A DNA stretch of 64,000 nt from Paenibacillus andongensis (GCF_025369935.1 NZ_CP104467.1:3789001-3853000); one strand, 5' to 3'. Positions 36,299-46,163 are shown, counted from the first letter of the stretch. Program-made: numbers and translations. Notes: generated from the letters alone by a model not told the origin.

Positions 36299-38248
36299 TA
36301 GAGTAAAGGGCTGGAGATCCCAGCCCCTCCTCATCAAACCGTACATGCAGTTTTCCCGCATACGGCTTTCCGACGTTCTTCATCCAGGGCAGTACGGTTT
36401 TACCCAAGTGCATAATGTTTTCAGTCCTGTACGTTGAAGCAGAATATGCATTTCTGACCAATTCCGCTTGCGCTTCCTATGTTTGTTATTCCAGAACAGT
36501 CTCAATCTCCTCAGGATGTACCAGTCCACTTTCGCAAGGAAACGGTTTGCCATACTTCGATCTACATCCAGATGAGCGTAGAAGTTACGCCACCCTTGGA
36601 TCATAGGATTCAGTAGCCCAACCATTTGCTTTAACGGCCAGTTTAACCGTCCTCGGGATGCCGTTTCTTCGTTCAAACGAGTACGCATCTTCTTCATCGC
36701 TTTCTTCGATGGAAAGCTTCGAAGTCTATACATAACCCCCTTTTTATGGAGATGCGGCATCTTCCTATGGTGAAAGCCAAGAAAGTCAAACCCATCCTGA
36801 TTCTTCCATAGACATACTAACTTTGATTTGGATGTGTTCATGGTCAACTCTAGTTTTCCGAAGATAGCCTTGAGTACATGAATAGCTTCGAGTGCCTGCG
36901 GTTTGTACCGGCATAGAATGACAAGATCGTCTGCATACCTTACTAGCTTGCCCAGATGAGAGAATTGTTTCTCCCATATCGTATCGAGGTAGTTGAGATA
37001 AATGTTGGCGAGAAGAGGAGATATTACACCGCCTTGTGGGCTACCGATCTCCGTTTTGTGCCATACGCCATCCTTCATAACGCCTGCTTCAAGCCACTGT
37101 CTAATTAACTTTAGAATGCGCCTGTCGCAGATGCGTTCTTCGACCAGTTTCATCAGCTTGCTGTGGGAGATATTATCGAAGTAGCCTGTTATATCTACGT
37201 CGACCACCCAGTTGATGACGCCCCAATTGATGCTTTCCCGGATGCTCTTTATAGCGTGGTGAGCCGACCGTTTGGGGCGAAATCCGTAAGAGCAATCTTT
37301 AAAATCTGATTCGAATATACCTTCGATCACCAGTTTGGTTGCCATCTGAACAGTCCGGTCACGGACTGTTGGAATACCCAAGGGACGTGCCTTTCCGTCC
37401 GGCTTCGGAATCTCTTTCCGTTTGACCGGAGAAGGTCGGTATTCCCCATTCATTAGCTGTTGCCTGATCTCTTCGATGAAGGATTCTTCGCCAATCTCTC
37501 GGACGATGAATTCGATTGATTGTCCATCGATGCCGGCACTTCCACGATTGGTTTTCACTCTTCTCCATGCTTCTTGCAGGATATCTTTCCGGAATACTTT
37601 GTCGTACAGCGCATGAAACTTACGCTTTGGGTTCTCCTTAGCCGCAAGATAGAGGGTATTTTGGAGTTGTCGAGCGTTTTCATTGGTGGCGTTAGCCGTG
37701 TATTCGGCATTCACTTGCTCTTACCTCCTTGATATCCCGTAAACGAAGTGGGGTATTGCCTTTCGGCGCCCTTCCCTCCCCGGGGTTATGTTGTCCGCCG
37801 GATCATTGGTAGTATGGCCCCCTCCGACTCCCTTCCCGCAGCTCGCCATTTCACCTTTGGGGCTTATAGGTTTGCTTGTTACGAAAAAAAAAACTTCGTG
37901 CGGGGGAGGGTCTCCCTAGTTCCAAACACAACTGTCTCTGCATGCCGATCCCTTTACACCGGAGGGTTCTTTTGCGCTGCATTCCAAGATCTTTGCGCGT
38001 TCCATGGCCTTCGCCGGGGCAGTCGTGGCTCGGCTCCCTCTTATCCCTCCCGGGTTCAGTTTCACGATGCGGTAGGATTCATTTTCATTACGGCCTGCAG
38101 ATTTGCTTCATCGCGCGAGGCGCGACTTTTCACAGGGCTTCAGCCGCCGGATTTCGCCGACGTCTGCCTGCTAGCTACGGGGCGGCTTGGACCTTACCCC
38201 GACTGAACTTGCATCAGTAAGTTGTGCCTAGCTTGGCTAGGCGCGCAC
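36299..38248 (-). mobile_element. Group II intron
   Basis: About 1.95 kb on the minus strand. The 5' end is GTGCGCGCC (38248 downward), a standard GUGYG-type start. Domain V is recognisable near 36334-36370 (AAGCCGTATGCGGG-AAAA-CTGCATGTACGGTTT), followed by a domain VI hairpin GGGGCTGG-gatct-CCAGCCC and an end near CTCTAC (about 36300). The region 37715-38248 is the structured 5' RNA. The open reading frame inside is the maturase. Confidence 0.85.
36380..37714 (-). CDS. ltrA: Group II intron reverse transcriptase/maturase
   Basis: 444 residues. RT domain with RPLGIPTVRDRTVQMA, YGFRPKRSAHHAI, and the YADD active site (LVRYADDLVILC); maturase domain X follows (about 330-440). No C-terminal HNH endonuclease with Cys pairs is visible, as in intron types that insert without one. 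Reads intact. It would splice the intron RNA and copy it into new sites. Confidence 0.92.
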   Translation of the reverse strand: MNAEYTANATNENARQLQNTLYLAAKENPKRKFHALYDKVFRKDILQEAWRRVKTNRGSAGIDGQSIEFIVREIGEESFIEEIRQQLMNGEYRPSPVKRKEIPKPDGKARPLGIPTVRDRTVQMATKLVIEGIFESDFKDCSYGFRPKRSAHHAIKSIRESINWGVINWVVDVDITGYFDNISHSKLMKLVEERICDRRILKLIRQWLEAGVMKDGVWHKTEIGSPQGGVISPLLANIYLNYLDTIWEKQFSHLGKLVRYADDLVILCRYKPQALEAIHVLKAIFGKLELTMNTSKSKLVCLWKNQDGFDFLGFHHRKMPHLHKKGVMYRLRSFPSKKAMKKMRTRLNEETASRGRLNWPLKQMVGLLNPMIQGWRNFYAHLDVDRSMANRFLAKVDWYILRRLRLFWNNKHRKRKRNWSEMHILLQRTGLKTLCTWVKPYCPG

Positions 38249-38320
38249 TGCCCGTTACTTTAATGATGAAACAAAAATAGAGCTGCTTCAATGCAGCTCT
38301 TGCGCTATAGTTCAATGATG
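38248..38320. repeat. Cassette-type repeat R0 carrying the intron
   Basis: CTGCCCGTTACTTTAA, hairpin AGAGCTGC-TTCA-ATGCAGCTCT (with A-rich/T-rich side), then GCGCTATAGTTCAATGATG. The group II intron begins at its outer base. Right of it, 38321-38561 shows no gene. Confidence 0.6.
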
Positions 38321-38561
38321 ACCTCCTAAAATAGATCGCAAACTGTCTTATTTACGAAGAATTCGTGAGGCATTATTAATTATCCTGCTCTTTGCGAATT
38401 GAGGTTGCCACTTGATCCGTGTGCCCAAATTTGCAACTTATTGGTTTTCCCCTATGAATCTCCACCCCATTTTAAATTTTTGTCTCGTGATGAACCTGAA
38501 TTAAATATGAAAATATTGGGTATTCTACATAAAAGTTTCAATAAGAAGGACGGATTCAAAA

Positions 38562-40076
38562 ATGAATGATTCTAAAAAATCTAATCTATGGAAAAACAGA
38601 CTTCAAAATGATAATACCTTATCCATCGAAATTCCAAAACAAAATTTGAGCAATAGCATCATAGAGAATGAGCAAATTTTAAAACATATATTTCAAAATT
38701 GTTCGGATATTGTGTTTCGTGAAATAACAATTCAGTGCCGCACCAAGATGTTATTTGTTTACGTTGACGGCATGATCAATGCCGAGGTCATGATGTCAAA
38801 CGTTCTAAAACCATTAATGTACAGTGGTATGCCCCAAGGCCTCGGGCCAATCGACAATGTCGCCCAGATGTTTGATCAAGAGGTCTTTTCTATTCTCCAC
38901 ACCAAAAAAGTTTCCTGTTTTCAAGATATAGCCGAACATATTTTAAAAGGAAATATAGCTATATTGGCCGATGGGGATGACATTGCCCTTCTTGCGGATG
39001 TGGCAGAGTTTGAAACACGAAGCATACAAGAATCTTCCGGAGAGATTACCCTTCGGGGCTCCAGAGAAAGCTTTACCGAGCATCTACGGACGAATACCAC
39101 ATTGCTGCGCAGGATTTTGTCAACGCCAAAGCTAAAGATGGAATCCTTACAAATCGGAAGCTTGACGAAGACCGATGTCGTCATCTCTTATATTGAAGGA
39201 ATCGCTTCCGAGACTGTAATAAATGGAATTCGAGATCGTTTAAACCGAATACAGATCGATGGAATTCTTGAATCCGGGTATATCGAAGAACTCATTGAAG
39301 ACCATAACTATTCGCCTTTTTCGCAAATTGGGATCACGGAGCGGCCGGACGTGGTCGCAGCTGGATTGCTTGAAGGGAAACTTGCAATCATAACCAACGG
39401 ATCTCCATTTGTGCTTGTAGCCCCGATTACGTTCTGGGGAGGATTGCAGGCACCTGACGATTATTATGAAAGAATTTTGTTCGTAAACTTCAGTCGATGG
39501 ATTCGCTATCTATTTATCCTCTTTTCGGTTATTTTCCCTTCTATTTATATTGCTCTAACCAATTTTAATCCGGAGATGGTTCCTCCAAAACTGATGATTA
39601 CCATTACCGCCCTGCGGGAAAAGTCGCCATTTCCGACGGTGATTGAAGTCTTCTTGATGGAGCTCATGTTTGAAGGCTTACGAGAAGCTGGTATCCGTCT
39701 ACCCCAACAGATTGGTCCGCTTGTGACCTTAGCTGGGGCATTAGTCATCGGTGAGGCTGCTGTGCGCGCCGGAATCATCTCTGCGCCTATTGTCATAGTC
39801 GTATCGGCTGCTGGAATCGCATCGTTTGTCATTCCGCGGTATCGGGCAGGTTTTCCCCTTCGGATATTAAGATTTCCTTTATTGTTGCTTACCGGAACAT
39901 TCGGATTATTTGGATTGGCAGTTGGGATCATCGCTATTCTCATTCACCTGATTCATTTAAATTCATTCGGGACCCCTTTTCTTACCCCGCTGGCACCGCT
40001 TGTCCCTCGAAGGCTTAAGGACGTACTGATTCGCTGGCCTCTTAAGCTCGCTGCGCAAGATGAACCTAAAAAATGA
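38562..40076 (+). CDS. GerA-family spore germination receptor subunit A
   Basis: 504 residues. N-terminal soluble domain (about 1-290) and a membrane part of about five segments (about 300-490). Family landmarks: GPIDNVAQMFD-type loop, RPDVVAAGLLEGKLAIITNGSPFVLVAP (in pieces) and LRILRFPLLLLTGTFGLFG. It senses nutrients in the spore inner membrane with the B and C subunits. AAGAAGGA upstream. First of an A-C-B operon. Confidence 0.92.
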   Translation: MNDSKKSNLWKNRLQNDNTLSIEIPKQNLSNSIIENEQILKHIFQNCSDIVFREITIQCRTKMLFVYVDGMINAEVMMSNVLKPLMYSGMPQGLGPIDNVAQMFDQEVFSILHTKKVSCFQDIAEHILKGNIAILADGDDIALLADVAEFETRSIQESSGEITLRGSRESFTEHLRTNTTLLRRILSTPKLKMESLQIGSLTKTDVVISYIEGIASETVINGIRDRLNRIQIDGILESGYIEELIEDHNYSPFSQIGITERPDVVAAGLLEGKLAIITNGSPFVLVAPITFWGGLQAPDDYYERILFVNFSRWIRYLFILFSVIFPSIYIALTNFNPEMVPPKLMITITALREKSPFPTVIEVFLMELMFEGLREAGIRLPQQIGPLVTLAGALVIGEAAVRAGIISAPIVIVVSAAGIASFVIPRYRAGFPLRILRFPLLLLTGTFGLFGLAVGIIAILIHLIHLNSFGTPFLTPLAPLVPRRLKDVLIRWPLKLAAQDEPKK

Positions 40077-40088
40077 GGCGGATCTTCA

Positions 40089-41243
40089 ATGAAAAAAGCG
40101 TGGAAACTTTACTTTGCATTGCTCCTTACGATATTGTGTTTAACCGGTTGTTGGGACTTTCAGGAACCGAATCAGCTCGCATTCATTACCGGTGTAGCGT
40201 TAGATCTAACGAATGACGGACAGTTTGAAATTAGTTCACAAATCGCGATTCCCTCGGTTATTGGGGGACAAGATTCTGGCGGCGGCGGTGAAAATAAAAA
40301 AAGCTTCCGCGTCGTGTCCGCAGCCGGAAAGAACATTATGGATGCAGGACAAAACTTGCAGACTCAGATTTCCCGAGCTTTGTTTTACGGTCATCGCCAG
40401 ACGATTCTCATCGGACAGCGAATGGCCGAGCATGGAGTGGGCAACTTTCTCGACATGTTTATTCGTAATCCTCAATCGGAGCTTCGTTCAACGATCTATG
40501 TTGTAAAAGACGGTTTAGGGAAAGACCTCCTTTCATTGGAGCCTATTTTTGATCCTTATACAGCGACGGCGCTGGTTAATGAACAAGCTTCTTTAGGCCT
40601 AAAACCCTATTTTTACCGAAAGTTTTTATCGGATGCTTTGAGTCAAGGCATACATCCCTTATTGCCGGCTGTCAGCTCAACGTCTTTAAAAAAGTATACA
40701 TATGCGGGAACTGCCGTGTTTAACAAAGACGATGGCATGAAATTGGTGGGATTCTTAGATACGAAAAAATCCTATTACGCCAATTGGATACTGGACCGGT
40801 TAAACGGGTTTACCGTCACCGCTTTCGTCCCCGAAGGAAATGGAATCGTCAGTTTACAATTGCAATCATTAGATCGGCAAATCCGATCGAAAAAGGTCAA
40901 AGATCAAATACAAATTGAAGTTCGTCTCACAGGAAAGGGATTACTTGTCGAAAATAGTTCGAATCTCGATCCAACTAAGCGAAAGGATCTGCGAATCATC
41001 CAAGATAAGCTCAGTCAAACAACTCAGAAATCGATACAGCAGCTCATCGAAAAAGTACAAAAGCAGTATAATACGGATATTTTCGGGTTTGGTCAAAGCG
41101 TTCACGAACAACATCCACATAAGTGGAAGGCATTGAAACAAGAGTGGAATAAGATTTTCGCTGAACTGTCTGTTTCAGTCGAGGTTGATCTTCAATGCAA
41201 GGACCCGGGCCAAACGACTACCTCATTTATGGGCATTCCCTAA
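40089..41243 (+). CDS. Ger(x)C-family lipoprotein, receptor subunit C
   Basis: 384 residues; signal peptide with lipobox CLTGC (lipidated Cys near 21), then WDFQEPNQLAFITGVALD. C-terminal DIFGFGQSVHEQHPHKW matches the truncated paralogue at the window's left edge. Starts 12 bp after subunit A with GAGGCGG upstream. Confidence 0.92.
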   Translation: MKKAWKLYFALLLTILCLTGCWDFQEPNQLAFITGVALDLTNDGQFEISSQIAIPSVIGGQDSGGGGENKKSFRVVSAAGKNIMDAGQNLQTQISRALFYGHRQTILIGQRMAEHGVGNFLDMFIRNPQSELRSTIYVVKDGLGKDLLSLEPIFDPYTATALVNEQASLGLKPYFYRKFLSDALSQGIHPLLPAVSSTSLKKYTYAGTAVFNKDDGMKLVGFLDTKKSYYANWILDRLNGFTVTAFVPEGNGIVSLQLQSLDRQIRSKKVKDQIQIEVRLTGKGLLVENSSNLDPTKRKDLRIIQDKLSQTTQKSIQQLIEKVQKQYNTDIFGFGQSVHEQHPHKWKALKQEWNKIFAELSVSVEVDLQCKDPGQTTTSFMGIP

Positions 41244-41316
41244 TTAAGGTGGGGACCGAATATCGTCAGTATATGATGAAAAAATTGTAATAATGTCGAG
41301 TAGGAGGGAATTACTT

Positions 41317-42408
41317 GTGAAGTTGTCAGGGTGGCAAATGATTTGTACAATCGTAACGATTGAATTCGTCATGGCCGTCTGGTTGCGAATTTCGCCAGCT
41401 ATCGAAATATCCAACCAGGATGCGTGGCTTTCCATTATCATTGGAGGGATTCTAGCCGCAGCTATAACTTTTTTAGTTGTTCGTTTGAGTCTACTTCACC
41501 CAAATCAAAGCTTGACGGTATTCAGCCAGAAATTGTTGGGCAAATGGCTCGGGAGAATAATCGTCCTTCCGTATTTCACCGCGTGGTATATCCTCGCCGG
41601 TGATGTACTGCGTTCGTTTGCCGACTTTATCCATCTGATTCTGCTCAACAATACGCCGGTATGGATCATCATGCTGCTTATGACGGGTTTAATGACGTAT
41701 ATGACCTATTCGACAGGAATTACAGGAATAGGCCGTTTTTGCGAAATAGCCGGTCCCATTACGATTTTAGTATTTATTTTCAGCTTAATATTGAATGTAG
41801 GCAACACAGAATGGCATCTAATGTTACCGGTCTATTCCGATTCAGGATGGAGAAATATTATAAAAGCGTCGTATGCTCCTGCTTCCTTCTTCGGAGAAAC
41901 GTTTGTGTTATTGGTCATCGTCTCTTTTATGCAAAATCCTAAAAAGGCGCTTTCGACGTCCATGCTAAGCGTAGGTATTACGGTGTTCATGGTTCTTACA
42001 GCAACTATTATGGTGCTGCTTGTGTTTGGACCCAGTGTATCGGCCAAATTGAGATTTCCTTATTTCATGCTTGTCAGATCCATTAATATTTTTAATTTCG
42101 TTCAAAATCTCGATATCTTCATTGTTTTCATATGGGTTTTCGGTGTATTTGCTAAAATTTCCTTTTATTTGTTCATTACCAGCTATGAATTGGCGAATTT
42201 GAGCAAGACAAGAAATTGGCGGAAAATGATCTGGTTCAGCGTACCGATGATTTTTATTATTGCGCTCCTAATTCCGAATGAGTCTACAATTGTAGTGTTG
42301 CAAGAACTATGGAGATTAATTGTGATTCCGGTTTGCGCGATCGGGATTCCCCTACTATTATGGATCGTTTCCATGATTAAGCGGCGGAAACCCGCAGCAA
42401 TATCCTAG
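41317..42408 (+). CDS. GerB-type receptor subunit (endospore germination permease)
   Basis: 363 residues from a GTG at 41317 with TAGGAGGG (41301-41308); an ATG at 41293 in frame lacks a ribosome site. Ten hydrophobic helices of the APC-superfamily GerAB/GerKB fold. Ends in a basic tail (RRKPAAIS). Completes the A-C-B receptor operon. Confidence 0.9.
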   Translation: MKLSGWQMICTIVTIEFVMAVWLRISPAIEISNQDAWLSIIIGGILAAAITFLVVRLSLLHPNQSLTVFSQKLLGKWLGRIIVLPYFTAWYILAGDVLRSFADFIHLILLNNTPVWIIMLLMTGLMTYMTYSTGITGIGRFCEIAGPITILVFIFSLILNVGNTEWHLMLPVYSDSGWRNIIKASYAPASFFGETFVLLVIVSFMQNPKKALSTSMLSVGITVFMVLTATIMVLLVFGPSVSAKLRFPYFMLVRSINIFNFVQNLDIFIVFIWVFGVFAKISFYLFITSYELANLSKTRNWRKMIWFSVPMIFIIALLIPNESTIVVLQELWRLIVIPVCAIGIPLLLWIVSMIKRRKPAAIS

Positions 42409-42507
42409 CCTAGTCGTCACTAAGTAGAATAGCATCATCTTGTTTAAACATTTTCTTTTGTTCTTCTGTTAATTCCATCCCTTTATTTGTTACCCATCGC
42501 TTCCTCC

Positions 42508-42624
42508 TTACCATATCAGGAATGCTGATGAGTAACGTTCAACGCATAAATTTGAACTACCCTGCAGCTTCTCGACAATGCCCCTTCGCATCGTCATTTC
42601 ATCTTCCACTACGCCAATTCTCAT
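42508..42624 (-). pseudogene. Response-regulator N-terminal stub
   Basis: An ATG-started frame reads MRIGVVEDEMTMRRGIVEKL (start of a receiver domain, acidic pocket ED) and stops after 38 residues. Remaining receiver and output domains are missing. The rest of 42409-42839 shows only a short frame ending LLSDD near 42417. Confidence 0.45.
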
Positions 42625-42839
42625 CGGATAAAGTGCCCCTCCTTTCCCGTGACACCATGCATGCTAGTGGGCGAGATTATAAATGCTAATTCTATTTCTT
42701 TTTCAAGCTATCCTTCTCTCCTCAATTTACCGACTATGAAAATATGCTTTAGACGGAGGGTTATTAAGTATGCCCATTTAACAGTAGGACTTACTCATTA
42801 AGAACTTAAGAGAAAAATGTTGGATAAACTATTAGCTGG

Positions 42840-43070
42840 TTAGAAATGTGCCATAGATAATAGGTCTCGGAGTAACATCCCCCGAGGCTTACGGTCCACC
42901 ACGGGATGTCCTTGAAAATCTACTACATTCCATGAATCGGTATTGTGGTGATAAATCAGCAACACATTCTTTGCACCTATCGTGCCAATAGGGATTTCAA
43001 TAGCCGCGTCAGATACATCCCCGTTTAGGAAACTCAATTACCAGGTATTACCACGAAGTGCATAACTCAT
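42840..43070 (-). pseudogene. Small cassette-type gene with an in-frame stop
   Basis: From an ATG at 43070 the frame reads MSYALRGNTW, TAA, then LSFLNGDVSDAAIEIPIGTIG... to a TAG, 76 sense codons plus the internal stop. Without the stop it would be a small soluble protein (IYHHNTDSWNVVDFQGHPV). A TTG directly after the stop could restart translation. Not recognised. Minus strand like the other cassette-type genes. Confidence 0.5.
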
Positions 43071-43119
43071 GTAAATATATATAACCATCCAAATAAATCC
43101 AACACTTTATTACGCATAA

Positions 43120-43178
43120 CTGCCCGTTTAACGTAACGAAGCTGCCCGACCGTGCCGGCAGCTTCGTAGTTTAAGCTA
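43120..43178. repeat. Cassette-type repeat R1
   Basis: CTGCCCGTTTAACGTA, arms ACGAAGCTGCC / GGCAGCTTCGT, end TTTAAGCTAG. Short form without the GTTC part. The TAG stop of the next minus-strand gene lies within its edge. Confidence 0.65.
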
Positions 43179-43415
43179 GCCCTTGGTGTATATCCCCCAA
43201 ATACAGTTTGAAAATTCTCCAGCTGCAAAGGTAATTACTTCGTCGTTCTCTTTTTTAACTGACCAAATGGTAAAGTTCTTTTTTACGTTGTATATTGGGT
43301 CTATTACCGTAGCCGTCTCACCCGAGCTCTCCCATTTTTTCTTAAATATATCTATCCCATTTAGCAGAAATGACTCATCTGCAGTACTTCCGATAAACTC
43401 GAAGGAGTTCGCCAA
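43176..43415 (-). CDS. Small cassette-type protein, 5' end lost
   Basis: About 79 residues; the frame begins at a TTG that already lies in sequence of the gnd relic, so the genuine N-terminus is missing. Readable: EFIGSTADESFLLNGIDIFKKKWESSGETATV and a Trp-containing end. Not recognised. Stop codon TAG overlaps repeat R1. Confidence 0.4.
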   Translation of the reverse strand: MANSFEFIGSTADESFLLNGIDIFKKKWESSGETATVIDPIYNVKKNFTIWSVKKENDEVITFAAGEFSNCIWGIYTKG

Positions 43416-43848
43416 GCGCTGTTCGCGAAGGAAAATCGCTTCGTACGCCCCAAGGCTTCGCGAAAATGCGCGCGGCGTCCGATGAATTCGGCTGGAATCT
43501 GAATTATGGCAGCATCGTGATGATCTTCCGTGGCGGCAGCATTATCCTCGCAGGCTTTCTTCAAAACATCAAGGACACGTATGACGGCGATCCGGAACTG
43601 AAAAACCTGTTCCTGGACGATTACTTCAGCAGCCAAGCGGCTTGGCGGAAAGTGGTCGCATCGCCGTCACTCACGGCATCTCGGTTCCGGCTTTCGCTTC
43701 CGATCTGGCCTATTATGACAGCAATCGGTCGGAAAAACTTCCGGCGAACTTGCTGCAAGCGCAGCGTGATTACTTCGGCGCGCATACGTTTAAGCGCGTT
43801 GACCGCGAAGGCACTTTCCACTTTCAGTGGATGGATAGCGACAAGTAA
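43393..43848 (+). pseudogene. 6-phosphogluconate dehydrogenase C-terminal relic
   Basis: Reading across frames gives VRQALFA..KIASYA..GFAKMRAASDEFGWNLNYGSIVMIFRGG, then [18 protein letters not shown], and finally [19 protein letters not shown] and [22 protein letters not shown] with a TAA. Frame changes fall near 43443 and 43655 and a stretch before the second is missing. Only the last ~150 residues of GndA are present. Confidence 0.8.
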
Positions 43849-43855
43849 AAAAAGA

Positions 43856-43897
43856 AAGATTACCCTAAGCCGTATACGGCAAAGGGTAACCTTTTTT
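43856..43897 (-). terminator. Terminator between the gnd relic and SLH gene
   Basis: AGATTACCCT-aag-CCGT-at-ACGG-caa-AGGGTAACCT with T7 on the plus strand and T residues on the minus strand. Confidence 0.65.
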
Positions 43898-43908
43898 TGT
43901 AAGATTGA

Positions 43909-45483
43909 TTACTTCATCGGTTGAATTGGATTGCTCTTCAAGATGTCTTCCACTTCTTGGTAGCCATCAGGGTAGGCAAAGTTATAGCGCGCTGGAAGTG
44001 CGAACACGTATTTGTCATTGCGCATCAGTTCGCTTGCGCCGATAGGCGCTGCGCCGATGTGGAATTTATCCTGCTGAAGCTCGTTCCATTGGTCGACAGT
44101 AAAGACGAGAATAGGGATATCCTGTCTAGGCTGTTCAGCGGTCCATTCGGGATGGCGGATGCTGAGTTTCGCGCCGCTTTCTACGACCTTATCGCCTTGC
44201 GCATCCCCTACATAAAGACCCTCCCATTTGTCCGTTACAATCGTGTACCTTTTCCAACTGTCCGGAAGTGTGAAACGGAAGCCATATTGGGTATTCTCAT
44301 AGACGGTTTGGCCTACTTGACCCGTTTGTCCGCCGATTGGGATCATCGGTTGAATCGGATTGCTCTTCAAGATGCCCTCCACTTCTTGGTAGCCATCAGG
44401 GAAGGCAAAGTTATAGCGCGCCGGAAGTGCGAACACGTATTTGTCATTGCGCGCCAGTTCGCTTGGTCCGATAGGCGCTGCGCCGATGTGGAACTTATCC
44501 TGCTGAAGCTCATTCCATTGGTCGACAGTAAAGACGAGAATAGGGATATCCTGTCTAGGCTGTTCAGCAGTCCATTCGGGATGGTGGATGCTGAGTTTCG
44601 CGCCGCTTTCTACGACCTTATCGCCTTGCGCATCGCCTACGGAAAGACCCTCCCATTTGTCCGTTACGATCGTGTACCCTTTCCAACTGTCCGGCAGCGT
44701 GAAACGGAAGCCATATTGGGTATTCTCATAGACGGTTTGGCCTACTTGACCCGTTTGTCCACCGACTGGGATCATCGGTTGACTGCTTCCATCCCTTGGA
44801 GTGTCGTTGGATGAAGGCGCTGAAGGTTGATGCGGAGTAGGGTGGATGTATTTAAGCGCGTTAAAAATCATCTCAGCGGCTTGCGCGCGTGTAATCTCCG
44901 CTTTCGGATGGAAATTGCCGTTGGCGTCGAGCGTTGCAATTCCTTTGTAAATAGCGGCTTGGACCGGACCGAGATCGTCAAGGGCAATTTCGGCCTTGTC
45001 TTTAATCTCGATTACCGGGAGCTTCATCATGTGCAAAATGCTATGACCGTCAAGCGCAAGAAGCAATTCTTTGGTGAAAGTCGCTTTCGTCCATTTCTGA
45101 TCCGGATCGAGATCGGCAGGAAGCTTCAGGCCGTTATTCGCCGCGATAATGAAGCTTTGCGAGTACCATGCGTCATTTTTTGCTTTTGCAAAATAGTCGG
45201 TGGCCTGCGGCGCTTTTACAAATCGGATAGCGTCTAAGTTCAAACCAAGCGCCTTGACGATCAATTGAATGCCTTGCGCAGCTGAAAGAGGAGCATTGGG
45301 CTGAAACAGGTCATTGCTGACACCCGATACGAGGCCCTGCGATTGTAGAGAAATAATTTTATCTTTGGCCGCAACCTGGTCCAGATCGGTGAAAGCTGCA
45401 GTTGCAGCAAGGCTTTGCCCAGCTAAGGTAAGGGACAATACGGCGGCAGCGGATAAGCTAAGAAGTTTTTTACGGGATTTCAC
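43909..45483 (-). CDS. S-layer-homology protein with a duplicated 143-residue domain
   Basis: 524 residues from a GTG (AGGTGAT upstream). Signal peptide 1-27 (LSLTLAGQSLA), three SLH domains (about 28-85, 95-150, 155-212) that bind cell-wall polymers, a Ser/Pro linker, then two near-identical tandem domains (GGQTGQVGQTVYENTQYGFRF...FPDGYQEVEGILKSNPIQPM in pieces). On DNA the repeat period is 429 bp. The repeated domain is not one I can name. Surface-anchored protein of unknown role. Confidence 0.85.
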   Translation of the reverse strand: MKSRKKLLSLSAAAVLSLTLAGQSLAATAAFTDLDQVAAKDKIISLQSQGLVSGVSNDLFQPNAPLSAAQGIQLIVKALGLNLDAIRFVKAPQATDYFAKAKNDAWYSQSFIIAANNGLKLPADLDPDQKWTKATFTKELLLALDGHSILHMMKLPVIEIKDKAEIALDDLGPVQAAIYKGIATLDANGNFHPKAEITRAQAAEMIFNALKYIHPTPHQPSAPSSNDTPRDGSSQPMIPVGGQTGQVGQTVYENTQYGFRFTLPDSWKGYTIVTDKWEGLSVGDAQGDKVVESGAKLSIHHPEWTAEQPRQDIPILVFTVDQWNELQQDKFHIGAAPIGPSELARNDKYVFALPARYNFAFPDGYQEVEGILKSNPIQPMIPIGGQTGQVGQTVYENTQYGFRFTLPDSWKRYTIVTDKWEGLYVGDAQGDKVVESGAKLSIRHPEWTAEQPRQDIPILVFTVDQWNELQQDKFHIGAAPIGASELMRNDKYVFALPARYNFAYPDGYQEVEDILKSNPIQPMK

Positions 45484-45600
45484 TTTCTATCACCTCGTTG
45501 AGTTTTCGCTTACAGTACCTCAAACGTATGATTGGTTGAAATTGTTGCAAAAAAAATGAACTGCCGTTTGCAGTAAATTTTCGGGAATTGTTGTGCTAAA

Positions 45601-45682
45601 CTGCCCGTTAACAGACAAAGGCAGCCGATCGTGCCGGCTGCCATCATGTCGTGATTGAACTATAGTTCCTCGTTAGCTTAAC
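45601..45682. repeat. Cassette-type repeat R2
   Basis: CTGCCCGTTAACAGACAAA, arms GGCAGCC / GGCTGCC, then ATTGAACTATAGTTC and CTCGTTAGCTTAAC. Confidence 0.75.
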
Positions 45683-45702
45683 ATCCCATTATTTCCTTGC
45701 CA

Positions 45703-45918
45703 CTATCTTGAAACGTTTCCTATTGGTCTTAATTCCCTTCTCCGTTTTGCGGGTTTCTTCGGTTGTAACATACTCATAACGGCCTGATTACCAATTGTTT
45801 GCTGCAATTGCATAATGGCACTCGTATTCATCATTCGAAAACTGCTAGCCGTTGGCAATGTCGTTTTAGACAAGTTTAGGTTCGAAATCGTATTGTTCTT
45901 TGAAATGGACTGTTTCAA
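45703..45918 (-). CDS. 71-residue stub resembling the N-terminus of DUF4157-type proteins
   Basis: Contains IMQLQQTIGNQAVMSML, the LQxTIGNQAV motif usual near the N-terminus of DUF4157 (eCIS-associated) proteins in Paenibacillus, then a basic tail (KKPAKRRREL) and stop. No peptidase or toxin domain follows. GGGGGGC lies before the ATG. Likely a truncated remnant or a stand-alone targeting peptide; it sits right of repeat R2. Confidence 0.5.
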   Translation of the reverse strand: MKQSISKNNTISNLNLSKTTLPTASSFRMMNTSAIMQLQQTIGNQAVMSMLQPKKPAKRRRELRPIGNVSR

Positions 45919-46163
45919 TTATAATGCCCCCCTTATAATAACAGTAAATTTTCCGCTTCTTTCCTTTTATCCATTTTAAAAAAGCCTTGCCGTCAATTTA
46001 GGAAATTACATTCAACTGGACGTTTTCATGTTTTGGCGGAATAACGTAAGTTACCCCACACGGGGTGCCTTTTTCATGCTTTGATCACTGTCATATTCAT
46101 AGCCAAGCGCCTCATACCTTAATATGTCCATACAATTTATAGTGCGGCTTGGGAGGTAAAGAG

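Noticed and set aside
37748..38220. Plus-strand open frames in the group II intron 5' region
   Set aside because: They lie in structured intron RNA sequence on the opposite strand.
43921..44814. 297-codon plus-strand open frame opposite the SLH gene
   Set aside because: It mirrors the duplicated domain and has no start site; the minus frame has signal peptide and SLH domains.
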